In this document: in pieces, positions 53,470 to 64,000 of the stretch
Position numbering within the stretch: position 1 is the stretch's first letter
Layout of the letters: each line of letters opens with the position of its first letter
Assembly: GCA_013398955.1 (NCBI GenBank)
Contig: VWPU01009595.1
Span: 62,001-126,000 of the forward strand
Direction: 5' to 3'
Source of the DNA: Callaeas wilsoni
Taxonomy: Eukaryota; Chordata; Aves; Passeriformes; Callaeidae
DNA length: 64,000 bases
The notes under the pieces: generated by a model
Database searches by the model: none
Told to the model about the DNA's origin: nothing
The model's input: the letters and a program-made list of their open reading frames with translations, nothing else
Position numbers and translations under genes: made by a program

Positions 53470-54530
53470 GGAAAAAGGGCTGGGTTAAAAACTGTCTGAA
53501 TGTCCAGGCCCACAGAGTGGTGAATGGTGCCACAACCAGTTGGTTTCTGGTCACTCGTGGTGTTCCCAGGGCTCAGGATTGGGCCCAATCCTGTTTAATA
53601 TCTTTATCAATGATCTGGAGTACTCCGTCAGTAATTTTGCAGGTGACACCAAGCTGAGTGAGAGTGTTGATTTGCTGGAGGGCAGGAAGGCTCTGCAGAG
53701 GCATCTGGACAGGCTGAATCAATGGATCAAGGCCAATGATATGAGGTTCAAAAATACCGAGGACTGGGTCCTGCCCTTGGGTCAAAACAATGCCATGCAA
53801 TGCTACAGGCTGGGGACAAAGTGGCTGGAAATAGACCCAGCAGAATAGGACCTGGGCGTGCTGGCTGACAGCAGTTGACCATGAGCCAATGTGTGCCCAG
53901 GTGGCCAAGAAGGCCAATGGCATCCTGGCCTGTATCAGCAATAGTGTGGCCAGCAGGACCAGCACAGTGATTGTCCCTCTGTACTTGGCACTGATGAGGT
54001 CACACCTGGAGTCCTATGTCCAGTTCTGGGTCCCTCAAGTCAGGAAATGCAATGAGGTGCTGAAGCATGCCCAGAGAAGGCCAACAGAGCTGGTGAAGGG
54101 CGTACAGTGTAAGTCCTATGAGGAGCAACTGAGGAAACTGGGGATGTTCAGTCTGGAGTAAAGGAGGCTCAGGGGTGACTTTATCGCTCTCTACAACTCC
54201 ATTGGAGGAGGTTGCAGCCAGGTGGGAGTTAGCCTCTTCTCTCAGGCAACCAGTGACAGGAGGAGAGGACATAGCCTCAGGTGGCACCTGGGGAGGTTCA
54301 GATTGGACATCAGGAAGAATTTCTTCACTGAAAGGGTGGTTAAGCATTGGATGGACTGCCCAGGGAGGTGGTGGAGTCACTATCCATGGGGGTGTTTGGT
54401 AAATGACTGGGTGTGGCACTTAGCGTTATGGTCTAGTTGTCAAGGTGGTGATCAGTCAAAGGCTGGACTTGATGATCTTGAAGGTCTTTTCCAACCTAAA
54501 TGATTCTGTGATTCACTGTTATTCTGTGAA
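53470..54530 (+). mobile_element. CR1 LINE fragment with 3' terminus, sense
   Basis: The longest 3'-complete CR1 copy here. Reverse-transcriptase C-terminal half: [12 protein letters not shown] block near 53583-53618, a catalytic motif altered to FAGD (FADD expected), then the [18 protein letters not shown] block. A stop at about 53846 and a frame change precede the second part (53889-54161, beginning [15 protein letters not shown]), and the same frame continues after another stop through [18 protein letters not shown] near 54297-54350. It ends TTCCAACCTAAATGATTCTGTG plus degenerate terminal repeats to about 54530. 5'-truncated and inactive. Confidence 0.96.
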
Positions 54531-57091
54531 CACTTATACATTCATCTGTTCTGATCTTCGTACCGATGTGTGCAAGTGGACTTCAAAACATATTTGTGAG
54601 AGGCCCAGGCACTGCTCTTACAGGCGTTATCAACAAGGATATTTTGGCACCTGTTTTCTCAAGTTGCTTTGCTGGTTCTGACATTTTCAGTTTTCTTCTT
54701 TTCTGCAGAACTATTGCTGCTCCTCAGAGTTTTTGTTGCACTGACTGCAAGGTAAATTCAGGCTAGTGACAGCATGGGAACCAGCCAGTATACAAGTCAG
54801 AGGTAGGTTAAAACCTTTGATTCCTCTTTTAGTGCCAAGTATGCACTATCCACCTGTTTCTGAATATATATGATAGGGGACCCATGTGGGTCAGATGCCT
54901 TCTCAGAGCCCAGTCCTTTTTCTCCCTTGCAGTAAAATAAACTGTGGTGTGTCTCCTTGATCTCTAGCAGAGATATAGAAGTGACTCCTTCAAGAGGCAG
55001 GGTAGGCATTCAGCCACTGTTCTGAAAAGAATTGCCAAAAAGGTGCTTGTGTATGCCTGGCCTTGACACTGTATTCCTTATTCACCCAAAAGAGCCATAG
55101 TTGGTACGTGTCCCACAAATACATAAGAAGGAGACTATGTGGAGCAAGACAAAACGTGTCTCTGAGTCTTGCTGTCCTCACTTCTGTTAAGAGGTGCCAT
55201 ATGCCTTGTAAGGTCCATGCTGAAATAAGTAGGCTGCAAAAAGTAGAACATTGCTAGAGGCAGGGAACAAACACTGATTCTGAAAAACCAAATACTGACT
55301 GAACTCAAGGAGATACACATAACGCTGACAGCTCTGCAAGGTGGTGCTCAGCAACAGCAAGCTGTGATTTGCCTCACCAGCACACATTTCACATAGATAA
55401 CTAAGCACATTTCTGCTCACAAATCCTTGCAGTGCACTAACAATGCAATCACTTCTTAGAGTCATTCTAAGGGAATAGGGGAATACAGCAACTCATAACT
55501 AATCCTAAAAGTACATGTTTTCTAGGGTGGTGTTTTTTGAGATTTTCATTTATTGTGTCATTTAAATGAAGAAATCAGCTGCAAATGTCTAGAACTTAGG
55601 TGAATTTTTGCTCCTAACACTGATTTTAACATTTAACATGAAATGACTGCAGGGGCGATAGATTACTAGTTGAAAAAAATGACAATTACAAGGGAAAGGC
55701 ACATGCAAATGTCTTCAAAGGACAGTTCAGAAACATTTTGTTTTATCCCCATTTGTTTCTTTAACTGCCCACATTAAGGTACAGTAGAGTTTTGGACTTC
55801 AGTGCAGTGGTTATTACATCAACAAAAATAATTTCCCTGGTGTTAGAATTTAGTCAGGGGTTATTTCATTATATTAATGTTCTACAAATCTCATAGAACA
55901 AAGAGTATTCTTATCAAGCATGTCCATAAATCTCCAACTATCTAGTTCAGAGCATAAAAAAAAAAGGAAGCAAGAAACCCCAACTCTAAACTGAAAGCCA
56001 ACTTAGGTGAAGAAAATTCTAAGAACCTTTGCAACCTCCTCAGTTTGGCAACCTAAAATGAAGCAACGATGCAACCAACGATCAACCACTAAAAAAAGAG
56101 ATTCTCAAAACTGCCTAGCCTTGGGTCCTGCAGCTAAGTTATGGGTACATCTGAGGAGCGCAGCTGGATTTTACAACTTTTGGCACATTTCCCTTGATAG
56201 AAGTGGGAGATTTTTATCCTGCTTTTAAAATCTCTGCCAAAGAATGTGGATACTAATTTTAGAAGCACCTGCATCCTATTACAGGCCATCCTGACTTTGG
56301 TTTCAAAATGCCAAAATTTAATACTAGGATTGAACACAGGCTCTTAAATCATATTAATCTGAATGTTCTGTCTCATAATATTTTCATATTCATCTTGATT
56401 AAACATATATATAATCATTGTCACCCTTACTTCAGGTTATGTCAATCATTTAAAAATGGTATTTGCTATCAACCACATATGACAAACCTATGGCTCATAA
56501 TTGGTGGAAAACTTGAGAGGTGGCTGAATAACTTTGCATCTTGCAATTGCTAAGAATTTAAAAATAAAAATCATGGTATTAATGACAAAGAATAAAATTT
56601 CACTACTCAGTCTTTTGAGGATTTCTTTGGAGGCATAAAACAAACAAACAAAAGGTTGCTTGTACTAAACTAATGTTCCACTTCTGTCTTCTCTCCATTA
56701 AAAAAGATTCCTAAAATCTGGAAAAACTCGCCCCTCTTTCTCTAAGATACTGCCCCTGAAAGAAACATAACCACGTTGTTATTAAAATGGCATCAAGAAT
56801 AGCTAAGTAATCTGTTCTTGGAAATTAGCTTTGCGTCTCTGTGTTATCTACAAATATACAAGATGAGAATGATAGTGGCTAGAGGTTCGTTATATCTGGC
56901 AGTATGTTAGCCTTTTTGAGGCTATCATGTTTTAAACATTATTTTAGTATTATAAATCCCCATATTATGCATGAACAACTGTAGTTTACTTGGCATTGGA
57001 GAAGAGTTCATTCCTAGTAGCAGAGTGTTTGTATGTTTTAATTCATTGTATAAAGAGTAAGATGACCATATTTCCCAAGGAGTCTGCAGAA
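54531..57091. other. AT-rich sequence just downstream of LINGO2, no gene seen
   Basis: No recognised transposon or exon. It could include extended LINGO2 3' UTR if distal polyadenylation signals (for example an AATAAA on minus near 55.55 kb) are used. Confidence 0.5.
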
Positions 57092-58069
57092 TGTATTATG
57101 CTCTTTATTTGGCCCAGTACACATTAACATTTTAACAGTAGCTTTGAAATTAAAATCAGGGCAAACAAAACTGATTCTCTCTCTTCAAGGTAGAACTCAA
57201 CTCCTCCATGCCAGCATTGACTAGTGGTTTGCCTTCCCTGTGTGAGAACCAGGGCTGTATTACAGTAAACTGGTCCAGTGTGATATCACAGATATAAAAA
57301 ATATTCCATTCTGTATCAAAACTAGGCACATGCCTTATATTTATATGAAGAGTAGATCGACAGAGTTGAGTGGTTTTGCTCTCAACTATTCAGCTCTGGC
57401 CTTCTATATGTGGAGAAAAATATCTTACGTCATTTCTAATTAGTAACTACAAGAATCTAATTTGGGTTTGATGGTAGTTAAAAGGTGGGTGACATCACAC
57501 TTGGGTCAGTATTGGTGGATATCTAAAAGCACAACCTCTCATTTGTATTGCTTCAAAATGTACACAGTATAGATGTAGATTAAGAAAAAAAAAAGCTACC
57601 AATTTTTTTGTTGTGTTGAACCAACTAGAAGGGAAGATGCAAAGTTTTACCAAATGAGATATATGGATACAAATTTCACTGTAGAGTGTGGTTTAGACAA
57701 ATGTGTCTTTTTCTTTAAGTATGTAAATCCTACACTGTAGGCTTTTTTTTCTTTTTCCTTTTGTAGCAGTAGAAAATGTTGAACAATTGTCCATGAGCAT
57801 GAGCCAGTGGTTCATTGCTGATATCCCCAGAATGCCAATATTTGCAATGCAAACAGTTAGTACAATTTCCCAGTTCTATGAAAGGCCCTGACACATCTGC
57901 CTCAAGGTCTGGAGGCTCTGTTGTATAACCACAAATAGTCTTTCCATTTTCATATAACCTTTTGATACACTGACAGCTGCATTAAGCTGCTTCTGCCTAG
58001 CAATTCCACATGCCAGGCTGTTTTAATTGGTTTTAATGCCACAGAAAAAGCACTGCTAGCAAAATACCA
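57092..58069 (-). other. LINGO2: Probable LINGO2 3' UTR
   Basis: Sequence between the LINGO2 stop codon and the first AATAAA on the minus strand (57109-57104, read as tttatt on plus). A CA-type cleavage site lies about 12 nt further, near 57092. I see no intron boundary or large repeat in this stretch, and LINGO-family transcripts normally end in the exon that carries the coding frame. The end is inferred from the signal only; later AATAAA copies (for example near 55.55 kb) could give longer transcripts. Confidence 0.5.
57104..57109 (-). terminator. Candidate LINGO2 polyadenylation signal (AATAAA)
   Basis: First canonical AATAAA on the minus strand after the LINGO2 stop codon, about 960 nt downstream. 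The following minus-strand sequence has T/G-containing segments (TCTG, CCTTGGG, TGGTC) that could serve as a weak downstream element. Confidence 0.45.
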
Positions 58070-59890
58070 TCAAATCATTTTCATATTGAACCTTCGTGGT
58101 CCAGAAACCTCCCCTTCAACCACAGCACCATTGTTTTTGCGAGGGACATATTCAAGGTCAATGCTGGTTTTGTGTTTGCCTTTCCCTCGGCTCCACACAA
58201 AAAGAAGAAGGAAACAAAATAAAACCACTCCAAGGAATGTGAAACAGCCCATAGCTGTGGACACCAATATTGTCTTAAGGTCCAGAGAGTAGCTGTTTGC
58301 ATTAGTTCCATTAGAACTTGTGTCGTTGGAGTCTGTCATATACATAGGGGTCCTGTTGGCATAAAGGAAGCGGTCTGAAGTAAACCCCTTTACTGTCAGG
58401 GAGGCCGAGTAAGTGTCATTCCCAGCTGCATTACTTGCAATACAGACATAGATCCCAGTGTCCTGGTCTTGGGCAAATCGGATCTCCAGAGTGCCATCTC
58501 CCAGCACAGTGGCTCTACCATTTGATTTAGTTGTGATCAGCCTCCGGCGTGGGGTAACCCAGGAGATGGTGGGCTGTGGGTCCCCGTCAGCATTGCACAT
58601 CAACTGCACAGTCTGTCCTTCCTCCACTACCAGGTACTGCAGCTTCTTGTCTTGTATCTTGGGCTTCTTACAGGTGAAGTAAAAGGAGAGAGCTGTGCTG
58701 TGAAAGTCTCTGAATGACCTCTCTCTGACACTGTCTGGGCCAGCACACATTGGTGGCTCACTGCCAAACTGCAAGGTGGGCTGCCGCTGCAAAATCCAAA
58801 GAAGCCGGCAGTCACAGGCCAGAGGGTTGTTGTTAATGCAGAGGACCTCAAGGCTTTTGGAGGAATGGAATACATTCTCTTCTAGGGTTTCTAGCAGGTT
58901 TTGGGACACATTAAGCACACGTAAGAATCGGAGCCCTTGGAAAGCATGTGGTTCAATGGTGCGCAGCTGTGCCCCCACCATGTGGAGCTCCTGAAGGCGC
59001 ACTAAATCTGACAGCATGCCTGCTTCGATGGTGCTGATGGGGTTGTAAGAGAGGTTGAGATGTGTCAGGTAAACCAGGTGTTTAAAAGCAGAGTAAGGTA
59101 CTGCAGACAGGTTGGTGTTGGTGATGGAGAGAGAAGTTAGGTTGAGACCATACAGACTGTTGGCAGGCAGCATGTCCAGGAGGGGCCAGGCCTCTATCTG
59201 CAGGTCTTTCAGGCGAAACAGTCTTTTAAAGGCGTACGCCGGCAAAGCATTAATGTTGAGCTGTTTCAAATGCAGACTGATGAGGTTGTGGAGGTGAGAA
59301 AGAGCTTCCGTTGGTACAGCTGTGAGGTTGCATCTCTCCAGGGTGAGCTGCTCCAGACTAAGCAGCCCACTGAAGGCCCTGTGTGATATATACACCAAAT
59401 CATTGTCCCCAACCTCCAGGGATTTTAGGTTATGCAGATCTTGAAACATGTAGTCCAGCAAAATGACAATCTTGTTTTCACTTATATCAAGCTTTGTTAA
59501 GTTTGACAACCCAGTGAACACCCCAAGGGGGACCAGCTTCAGACGGTTTCCTTTCAGCCTCAAGGAGCGCAAGTTGAAGAGATTGTTAAAAGCTCCAGGC
59601 TCAACATTGGAGACAATATTGTCACTGAGGTCAATCTCCTCCAGCAACGGGTATGATGTGAATTCCTCAGGGTTAACGCTTTTCAGTCGGTTCTTGCTGA
59701 GGTCCAAGATTTTGGTCTCAATGGGAATGCCTTCTGGGATGGACATCAGACGTCTTCGGTGACAGCTGACAGACTTGTTCTGTGCTGAGCATTCACAGCG
59801 GGCCGGGCAGCCCACAGTGGGGCTCGTGAAGACAAGCAGCACAGCCAGACCCAGGAATGGCTGCCAGCATGATAGAGCTGTGTGACGCAT
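58070..59890 (-). CDS. LINGO2: LINGO2, leucine-rich repeat and Ig domain-containing membrane protein, complete coding sequence
   Basis: A single uninterrupted 606-codon frame, the usual LINGO2 length, with ATG at 59890-59888 and TGA at 58072-58070. Domains in order: signal peptide about 1-27; LRRNT cap with Cys28, 32, 34 and 43; about twelve leucine-rich repeats from residue 58 to 350; LRRCT cap with Cys359, 361, 382 and 407; an Ig C2-type domain about 410-500 with Cys432, Trp444 and Cys483 in a DxGxYxC motif; a stalk rich in N-glycosylation sequons (N512, N522, N527); one membrane helix about 541-566; and a 40-residue cytoplasmic tail with EYVPRK and a C-terminal FNMKMI, both LINGO-family traits. 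It is a type I neuronal surface protein. Family members act in axon and synapse regulation (LINGO1 with Nogo receptor); the partner of LINGO2 cannot be read here. This start is chosen because the next in-frame Met (residue 49) would lose the signal peptide. The assignment to LINGO2 rather than LINGO1, 3 or 4 rests on overall sequence match recalled from orthologues. Confidence 0.98.
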   Translation of the reverse strand: MRHTALSCWQPFLGLAVLLVFTSPTVGCPARCECSAQNKSVSCHRRRLMSIPEGIPIETKILDLSKNRLKSVNPEEFTSYPLLEEIDLSDNIVSNVEPGAFNNLFNLRSLRLKGNRLKLVPLGVFTGLSNLTKLDISENKIVILLDYMFQDLHNLKSLEVGDNDLVYISHRAFSGLLSLEQLTLERCNLTAVPTEALSHLHNLISLHLKQLNINALPAYAFKRLFRLKDLQIEAWPLLDMLPANSLYGLNLTSLSITNTNLSAVPYSAFKHLVYLTHLNLSYNPISTIEAGMLSDLVRLQELHMVGAQLRTIEPHAFQGLRFLRVLNVSQNLLETLEENVFHSSKSLEVLCINNNPLACDCRLLWILQRQPTLQFGSEPPMCAGPDSVRERSFRDFHSTALSFYFTCKKPKIQDKKLQYLVVEEGQTVQLMCNADGDPQPTISWVTPRRRLITTKSNGRATVLGDGTLEIRFAQDQDTGIYVCIASNAAGNDTYSASLTVKGFTSDRFLYANRTPMYMTDSNDTSSNGTNANSYSLDLKTILVSTAMGCFTFLGVVLFCFLLLFVWSRGKGKHKTSIDLEYVPRKNNGAVVEGEVSGPRRFNMKMI

Positions 59891-59926
59891 GACTCCACTG
59901 ATCTGGGCTAACCCTCCGTCACGGGC
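59891..59926 (-). other. LINGO2: LINGO2 5' UTR segment within the coding exon
   Basis: 36 nt between the splice acceptor and the start codon. It stays open in frame with the ATG. The start context has G at -3 and C at +4, a moderate Kozak match. Earlier 5' UTR exons must lie upstream on the minus strand, beyond 59927, and I cannot identify them in this window. Confidence 0.8.
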
Positions 59927-59962
59927 CTGTGGGATGAGGATGGGAAAGGGGAGAAGTTAAGT
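59927..59962 (-). other. 3' splice acceptor of the LINGO2 coding exon, with a second acceptor 36 nt upstream
   Basis: On the minus strand a pyrimidine-rich tract runs into CCCACAG, with the AG at 59928-59927 and the exon beginning at 59926. A branch-point-like CTTAAC lies about 30 nt upstream. A second good acceptor, CCTTTTCTGCAG, ends at 59963; its use would start the exon at 59962 and add exactly 36 nt of 5' UTR, including an in-frame TAA ahead of the ATG. Both leave the protein unchanged. Confidence 0.8.
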
Positions 59963-62900
59963 CTGCAGAAAAGGAACAGTACCGTTGCAAAGCAAATGCA
60001 TGATTTTTCATATCAAACAAAAAAATAAAACCTATTGTGAAAGGCAAGACCATCATAAAAGCAGATTTTACTTCAATATCATAGGGCTAGTCAAAGGATT
60101 TGTTTATCCAGCATTTTCCTCCAGATGCTGGAGAAGACAAAACAGCTTTTCCTACTGCAAACATGAAGGACGTTTCACTCTTTTCTCAATCTCAGTAGGT
60201 TTCCTCAAGGCAGTGCTATAATTAACCCAGAGATAAACACCATACACTATGTAAAGAGGGCTAACAGCACTTGTGATAAGTTTACAGCATTGGATTTCTG
60301 TGAGGTGATATGAAACTAAGCTTTTGCCTCCCATTAGTGTTTTAAGGCAAACCTTAATGATGTATTATAATCAAGAAAAGGAGCTCCTTGACAATGAAAA
60401 GATTCCTTTTAACATTTATTGCATATATTACAGCTATAAATAGATGAAGATTGTTCACACATACATAATAGCTCAGATGAGGAAGGAAGAACTGGTGCAT
60501 CTCTGATTAGAATTTGTAATAGGACAAATTGATTCTTTGCTTTTACTGCACAGAGATATTTCGTGTAACTCTTTAGAACACAAGGCCTGAGAAGGGTTTA
60601 CAGAATACATCTTTTTGCTTCCAAGACATGTAAACTAGTTCTAGGAAGACAAAAACAAGGTAAGATGAGTTTTCTGTGTTTAAGGAGCACAGTGTCCAAA
60701 GAAGCACGACAGATTTAATGAAAATCACAGTTTGTAAGGGATTTATTCATTCCTACCTTCAGGTTAAAAATGAGGATAGAAAAAGACAAGAGAACCCCTG
60801 CTAAATTAGCTATCCTTCTCCAAACGATGTGCTTTTCAGGTTTAGTCACCAAAGGCAAGAGAATTTTTCTAAGTCTACTTAGAAGATACTAAATGAAGAC
60901 AAACAATAACTCATTTCAAAAGAATAAGAAGAAAAGGATATAGATTTTCATCAAAGGAAGGTGTGTTTGAGAAGTTCAGATTAAAGCAAACTGCAAGCAA
61001 GGACTATAGAAGTGCCTTAACTCCTATGGTACAACCAGCTTGGTGAGGCTAAGGTATATTGCTGGGATTCAGGCTTCATAATCTTAATAAGCCTTATAAT
61101 GGGCCCCAGGCCTTGTGATGCCTTTTCTGGATTGTTTAACTTGGGCTTCTTTTTAGTTGTACCTTTAAAATATTTACATAACTCCTGCCTGTAACTACCT
61201 CTCAGGTCGGCACAGATGACTATTGACCATCTGGTCCCACCCACAATGAAAAAATTACCCAATATCCAAGCATCCACCACCTTATCTGTGTCTTTGGACT
61301 TTGAGGATCATCTGGCTACTGCGTAAGAAATTTGGAACTTACATTTGAGTCAAGTTTTTTTGTCTATGTGCTGTCACATGGATTGTAACATAAAAGAAAT
61401 CCTCCCATACACAGAGGATAAATACATTTAAACAAATATGATATAACTAAATTGATGAGGCAATCAGACAGCTATTTGAGCAAATAAGCTGTTTGAAGCA
61501 CATCAAAATAATACTGGGTAAATCACAGTCTGATGAAAAAGAAAGTCCCGCTAGTAACTCTGCTACAGCAACACTGCACTCCACTGGTGCACAACCTGGG
61601 ATGTGATAACTCACCAAATCATCCTGCCTGATAGAGAAAAGTTGCACTCTCAGACTGTGGATAATCAGAACAGTGGAGTTTCAAGATGCAAGAAAAAGAG
61701 CAGATATTTAGATCTTATATTATTTTAAGAAATTTTAAACAGGAATGGGGTGGTTTGGATTGTAAACATTAGTACTATTGGAACTGTACTGAAAAATGAA
61801 CAGCTGTTGTGCTCTGACTGTTAAAAACTAAACTGAGTGAAAAAGCATTTTATCTTGGAGGTCTGTATAAATTGTGTTCTTTGATTGACCGTACATGAAT
61901 GATGCACGTATTACTCCCCTCACAACTCTGTGGAAGAATTTCACTCTTGACGGATGGGGCTTTGTATTTCCATTTTTACACTTCTATGCAGAGACTATTA
62001 ATATGAGGCACATTGCACGCTGGTTTTGACATATAGGCTGGAGACCTGGATGAAGATTATTCTGTATGATATTACCTACAAAAGCACATTTCCACCTTTT
62101 TTCTAGAAGGACGACCTACCGAGGTTTAGTTTTCCCCTTAAATTGTAGTCTTGCAAGTAACTATTGCTAGTTATGTCCAGCTGTGAAAAAGGTTTTCAGA
62201 GATAAACTTCACTTCATTAGGCACTAAGTTAAAACTGGAAGCCAATAGGGGATTCTGATTTAGGTGTTTGCAATGAATTTAGATCAGAGAGGTTTCTGGG
62301 TGCTCTGATCATTACTTTCAGAGCTCAGTCTTTGAGGTTAGTGCTTTCATACTGATACTTCTACCACACAGGGATTTCATTTCCTACCTTATCCATCTAA
62401 TAATGTATGAAGCACAAAGTAAACAGGTTCAGTGGAAGATGAGCACTCCTGGAGTGTTTGGTTTAGATTGTAAAAATATGAAATGCTTTTTGCAGCTATC
62501 CAATCCTCCTGAAAACTAAAACTTCTGAGGAGTACAAAGTAGAAGGTAGACAGTATAAAAGGTGATAAAAGGCTTTTTTGACTGTGGCTGGAATATAGAA
62601 AAAGCCATTCAAACATTAACAGTAGTCTTCTTCAAAGGTACATGCACAGATAATGAGATGGATATATATTTATCTGTAAGGGGGTGCACGTGTGTGTACG
62701 CACTTGCAAGGAAGCAGGATTCAGGACTGAGAAATAAACTGAATACATTTCAATAAGGAAAAAGAATAGATTATATTAAATATCAACCCAGAAAAACAAA
62801 GATTACATAGATCAATAAGTACAGATTAGAAGAAAACATTAATTATATTTATTATTACAATTTACATTGAGTCAGATGATACTCCCAATCTTTCTGCTAA

Positions 62901-63307
62901 CCAAATCTGTGACTATATCCTTTGCTTTGAACTGTTTTATGGAAAAATGTCCTCATCTTCATTTTGCAAAAAATGTAACCTTATCTCCGGCTAGAGTTAA
63001 GAGGTCTAGCAAGTGAAATGTGTGGGATGAGGTGAGTTTTGGGAGAAGCCTAAGGTGACTTTGACAATCTATTGCATATGGTCCCATTTGAATTTAATGA
63101 ACATAAAGCTGTATTTTCAGGACGTGTCCAGTAACATCACTAGCTAGGCCTACCTTGTGCCTTCACCCTAAAATCATTTTGAAAGGATACAGTTTCATCT
63201 GTGAGGTACATTCCATGTCAGTGTGATCAGAATTATTTATTACTATACATCCGCTAATCAACCATGCTACTTTAAAAAGAGAGAAATTATGCCATTAAAA
63301 TATATTC

Positions 63308-63336
63308 TTCACTGCAAGGTGATTCCTTGCAGTGAA
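63308..63336. repeat. Perfect inverted repeat, 12-bp arms, 5-nt loop
   Basis: Left arm TTCACTGCAAGG at 63308-63319 and its exact complement CCTTGCAGTGAA at 63325-63336, around the loop TGATT. Pairing stops at the next base on each side. Too short for a typical microRNA precursor. Confidence 0.9.
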
Positions 63337-63584
63337 AAATTATTTTCTGTATTTCTTTAGACTTGTGGGACGTTAATTAATTGGCGACTTCACTGGCACA
63401 GTGCTGAACTGTTAGTGTCAGTGTTCAACATGATGCCTTTCATTCCCGCTTAAACAACCAGCACTACACACTTTATTTTTGCCAGTACAGGTATTCGCTC
63501 TAAACATCTGTGGCATTGTCGTTTTTTACATCCCTCTCTTCGTTGTGATACATACAAGAAAGTAAGGTGTATGCAGGCAAGTAG

Positions 63585-63609
63585 ACACACACACACACAC
63601 ACACACACA
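63585..63609. repeat. (AC)n microsatellite
   Basis: Twelve uninterrupted AC units within the LINGO2 intron. Likely length-polymorphic. Confidence 0.95.
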
Positions 63610-64000
63610 TACAAATGTAAGCTAAAAGTATAGTCCTACTGATCTGTGACTGTACTACGCCTTGCACTACACAGTACTCCTCTAAAATTACAGCTCATTA
63701 GATGAAAATTCAAAAAACATAAATTATTATGAACTGACAGTTTTTCTATGTTTGAATGTGAATGACAACCTGTAAAATTGTTTTCCTGACCTTTTTGGGG
63801 TATTTGCCATGCTTTGATAGACTCTGGGAAATAAAATATATGAAGGAGTTGTTTATTAAAAAATAAAAATAAACTAATTACCTTCTTTTTGTCTTTCTGT
63901 GTCTTTGTTCTTTAAGTCCAAAGTCAAGAGTCAAGCTACTGTTCGCTGATACTCTTTTTCAAAAGAGGACCCTCTTCAAGGTTCAGCTATGCAATTATGA

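Larger units (their letters stand above)
59963..64000 (-). other. LINGO2: Intron upstream of the LINGO2 coding exon (partial)
   Basis: AT-rich sequence with no recognisable exon. Small open frames here are short and without family resemblance. It contains a perfect hairpin at 63308-63336 and an (AC)n run at 63585-63609. No CR1 or LTR was recognised in these 4 kb, unlike the downstream side. LINGO2 has very long 5' introns in other vertebrates, so this is expected to be only the last part of one. Confidence 0.75.

Noticed and set aside
53540..54503. Series of open frames as a host gene
   Set aside because: They are successive, frame-shifted pieces of one CR1 element ending in its 3' UTR.
58081..59762. 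Open frames on either strand overlapping the LINGO2 exon
   Set aside because: Shadow frames of the conserved coding sequence, with no independent features.
1..64000. CRISPR arrays, operons, phage or other prokaryotic systems
   Set aside because: No regularly spaced repeats, no closely packed long reading frames and no bacterial ribosome-binding pattern. Spliced gene structure, CR1 and LTR elements show vertebrate nuclear DNA.

Overview
This is vertebrate nuclear DNA, almost certainly avian and probably from a songbird or close relative. It is AT-rich with long non-coding stretches. It carries CR1 LINE fragments with the typical bird 3' ends (ATTCTATGA- or TTCTGTGA-type repeats) and several solitary endogenous-retrovirus LTRs, two of which match a bird ERVL-type LTR I recognise. 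There is one clear protein gene, the LINGO2 coding exon on the minus strand at 58070-59890. Human LINGO2 lies on 9p21, which corresponds to the avian Z chromosome, so Z linkage is likely but is inferred only.

Layout: 1-57 kb lies downstream of LINGO2 and looks like a gene desert. I found no convincing exon, tRNA, rRNA or CRISPR there. It holds five sizeable CR1 fragments (11.1-12.1 +, 26.6-27.2 -, 34.4-35.3 -, 38.2-38.8 +, 53.5-54.5 +) and one tiny nested CR1 piece at 11.36 kb. It also holds six solo LTRs: 4029-5056 +, 13444-13985 -, 19409-20061 -, 27878-28836 +, 39209-39846 - and 40350-41434 -. A probable seventh, degraded LTR lies near 32.9-33.3 kb on the minus strand. The 19.4-kb and 39.2-kb LTRs belong to one family, and the 27.9-kb and 40.4-kb LTRs to another. 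About 57.1-59.93 kb is the LINGO2 terminal exon: 36 nt of 5' UTR, the whole 606-codon reading frame, and a 3' UTR of roughly 1 kb ending near an AATAAA signal. From 59.93 to 64 kb is the intron upstream of that exon, with an (AC)n microsatellite and a perfect hairpin.

Other structure: perfect short-loop hairpins lie at 12854-12886 (14-bp stem), 63308-63336 (12 bp) and 47412-47439 (10 bp). An inverted pair of octamer-motif clusters spans 48943-49032. There is a 68-nt pyrimidine tract at 50120-50187. LINGO2 has two plausible splice acceptors exactly 36 nt apart.

Nothing resembles a new multi-gene system. The window is one conserved neuronal membrane-protein exon beside transposon-littered non-coding DNA. 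Boundaries of LTRs come from terminal TG..CA and target-site duplications read by eye; family assignments come from memory and were not searched.
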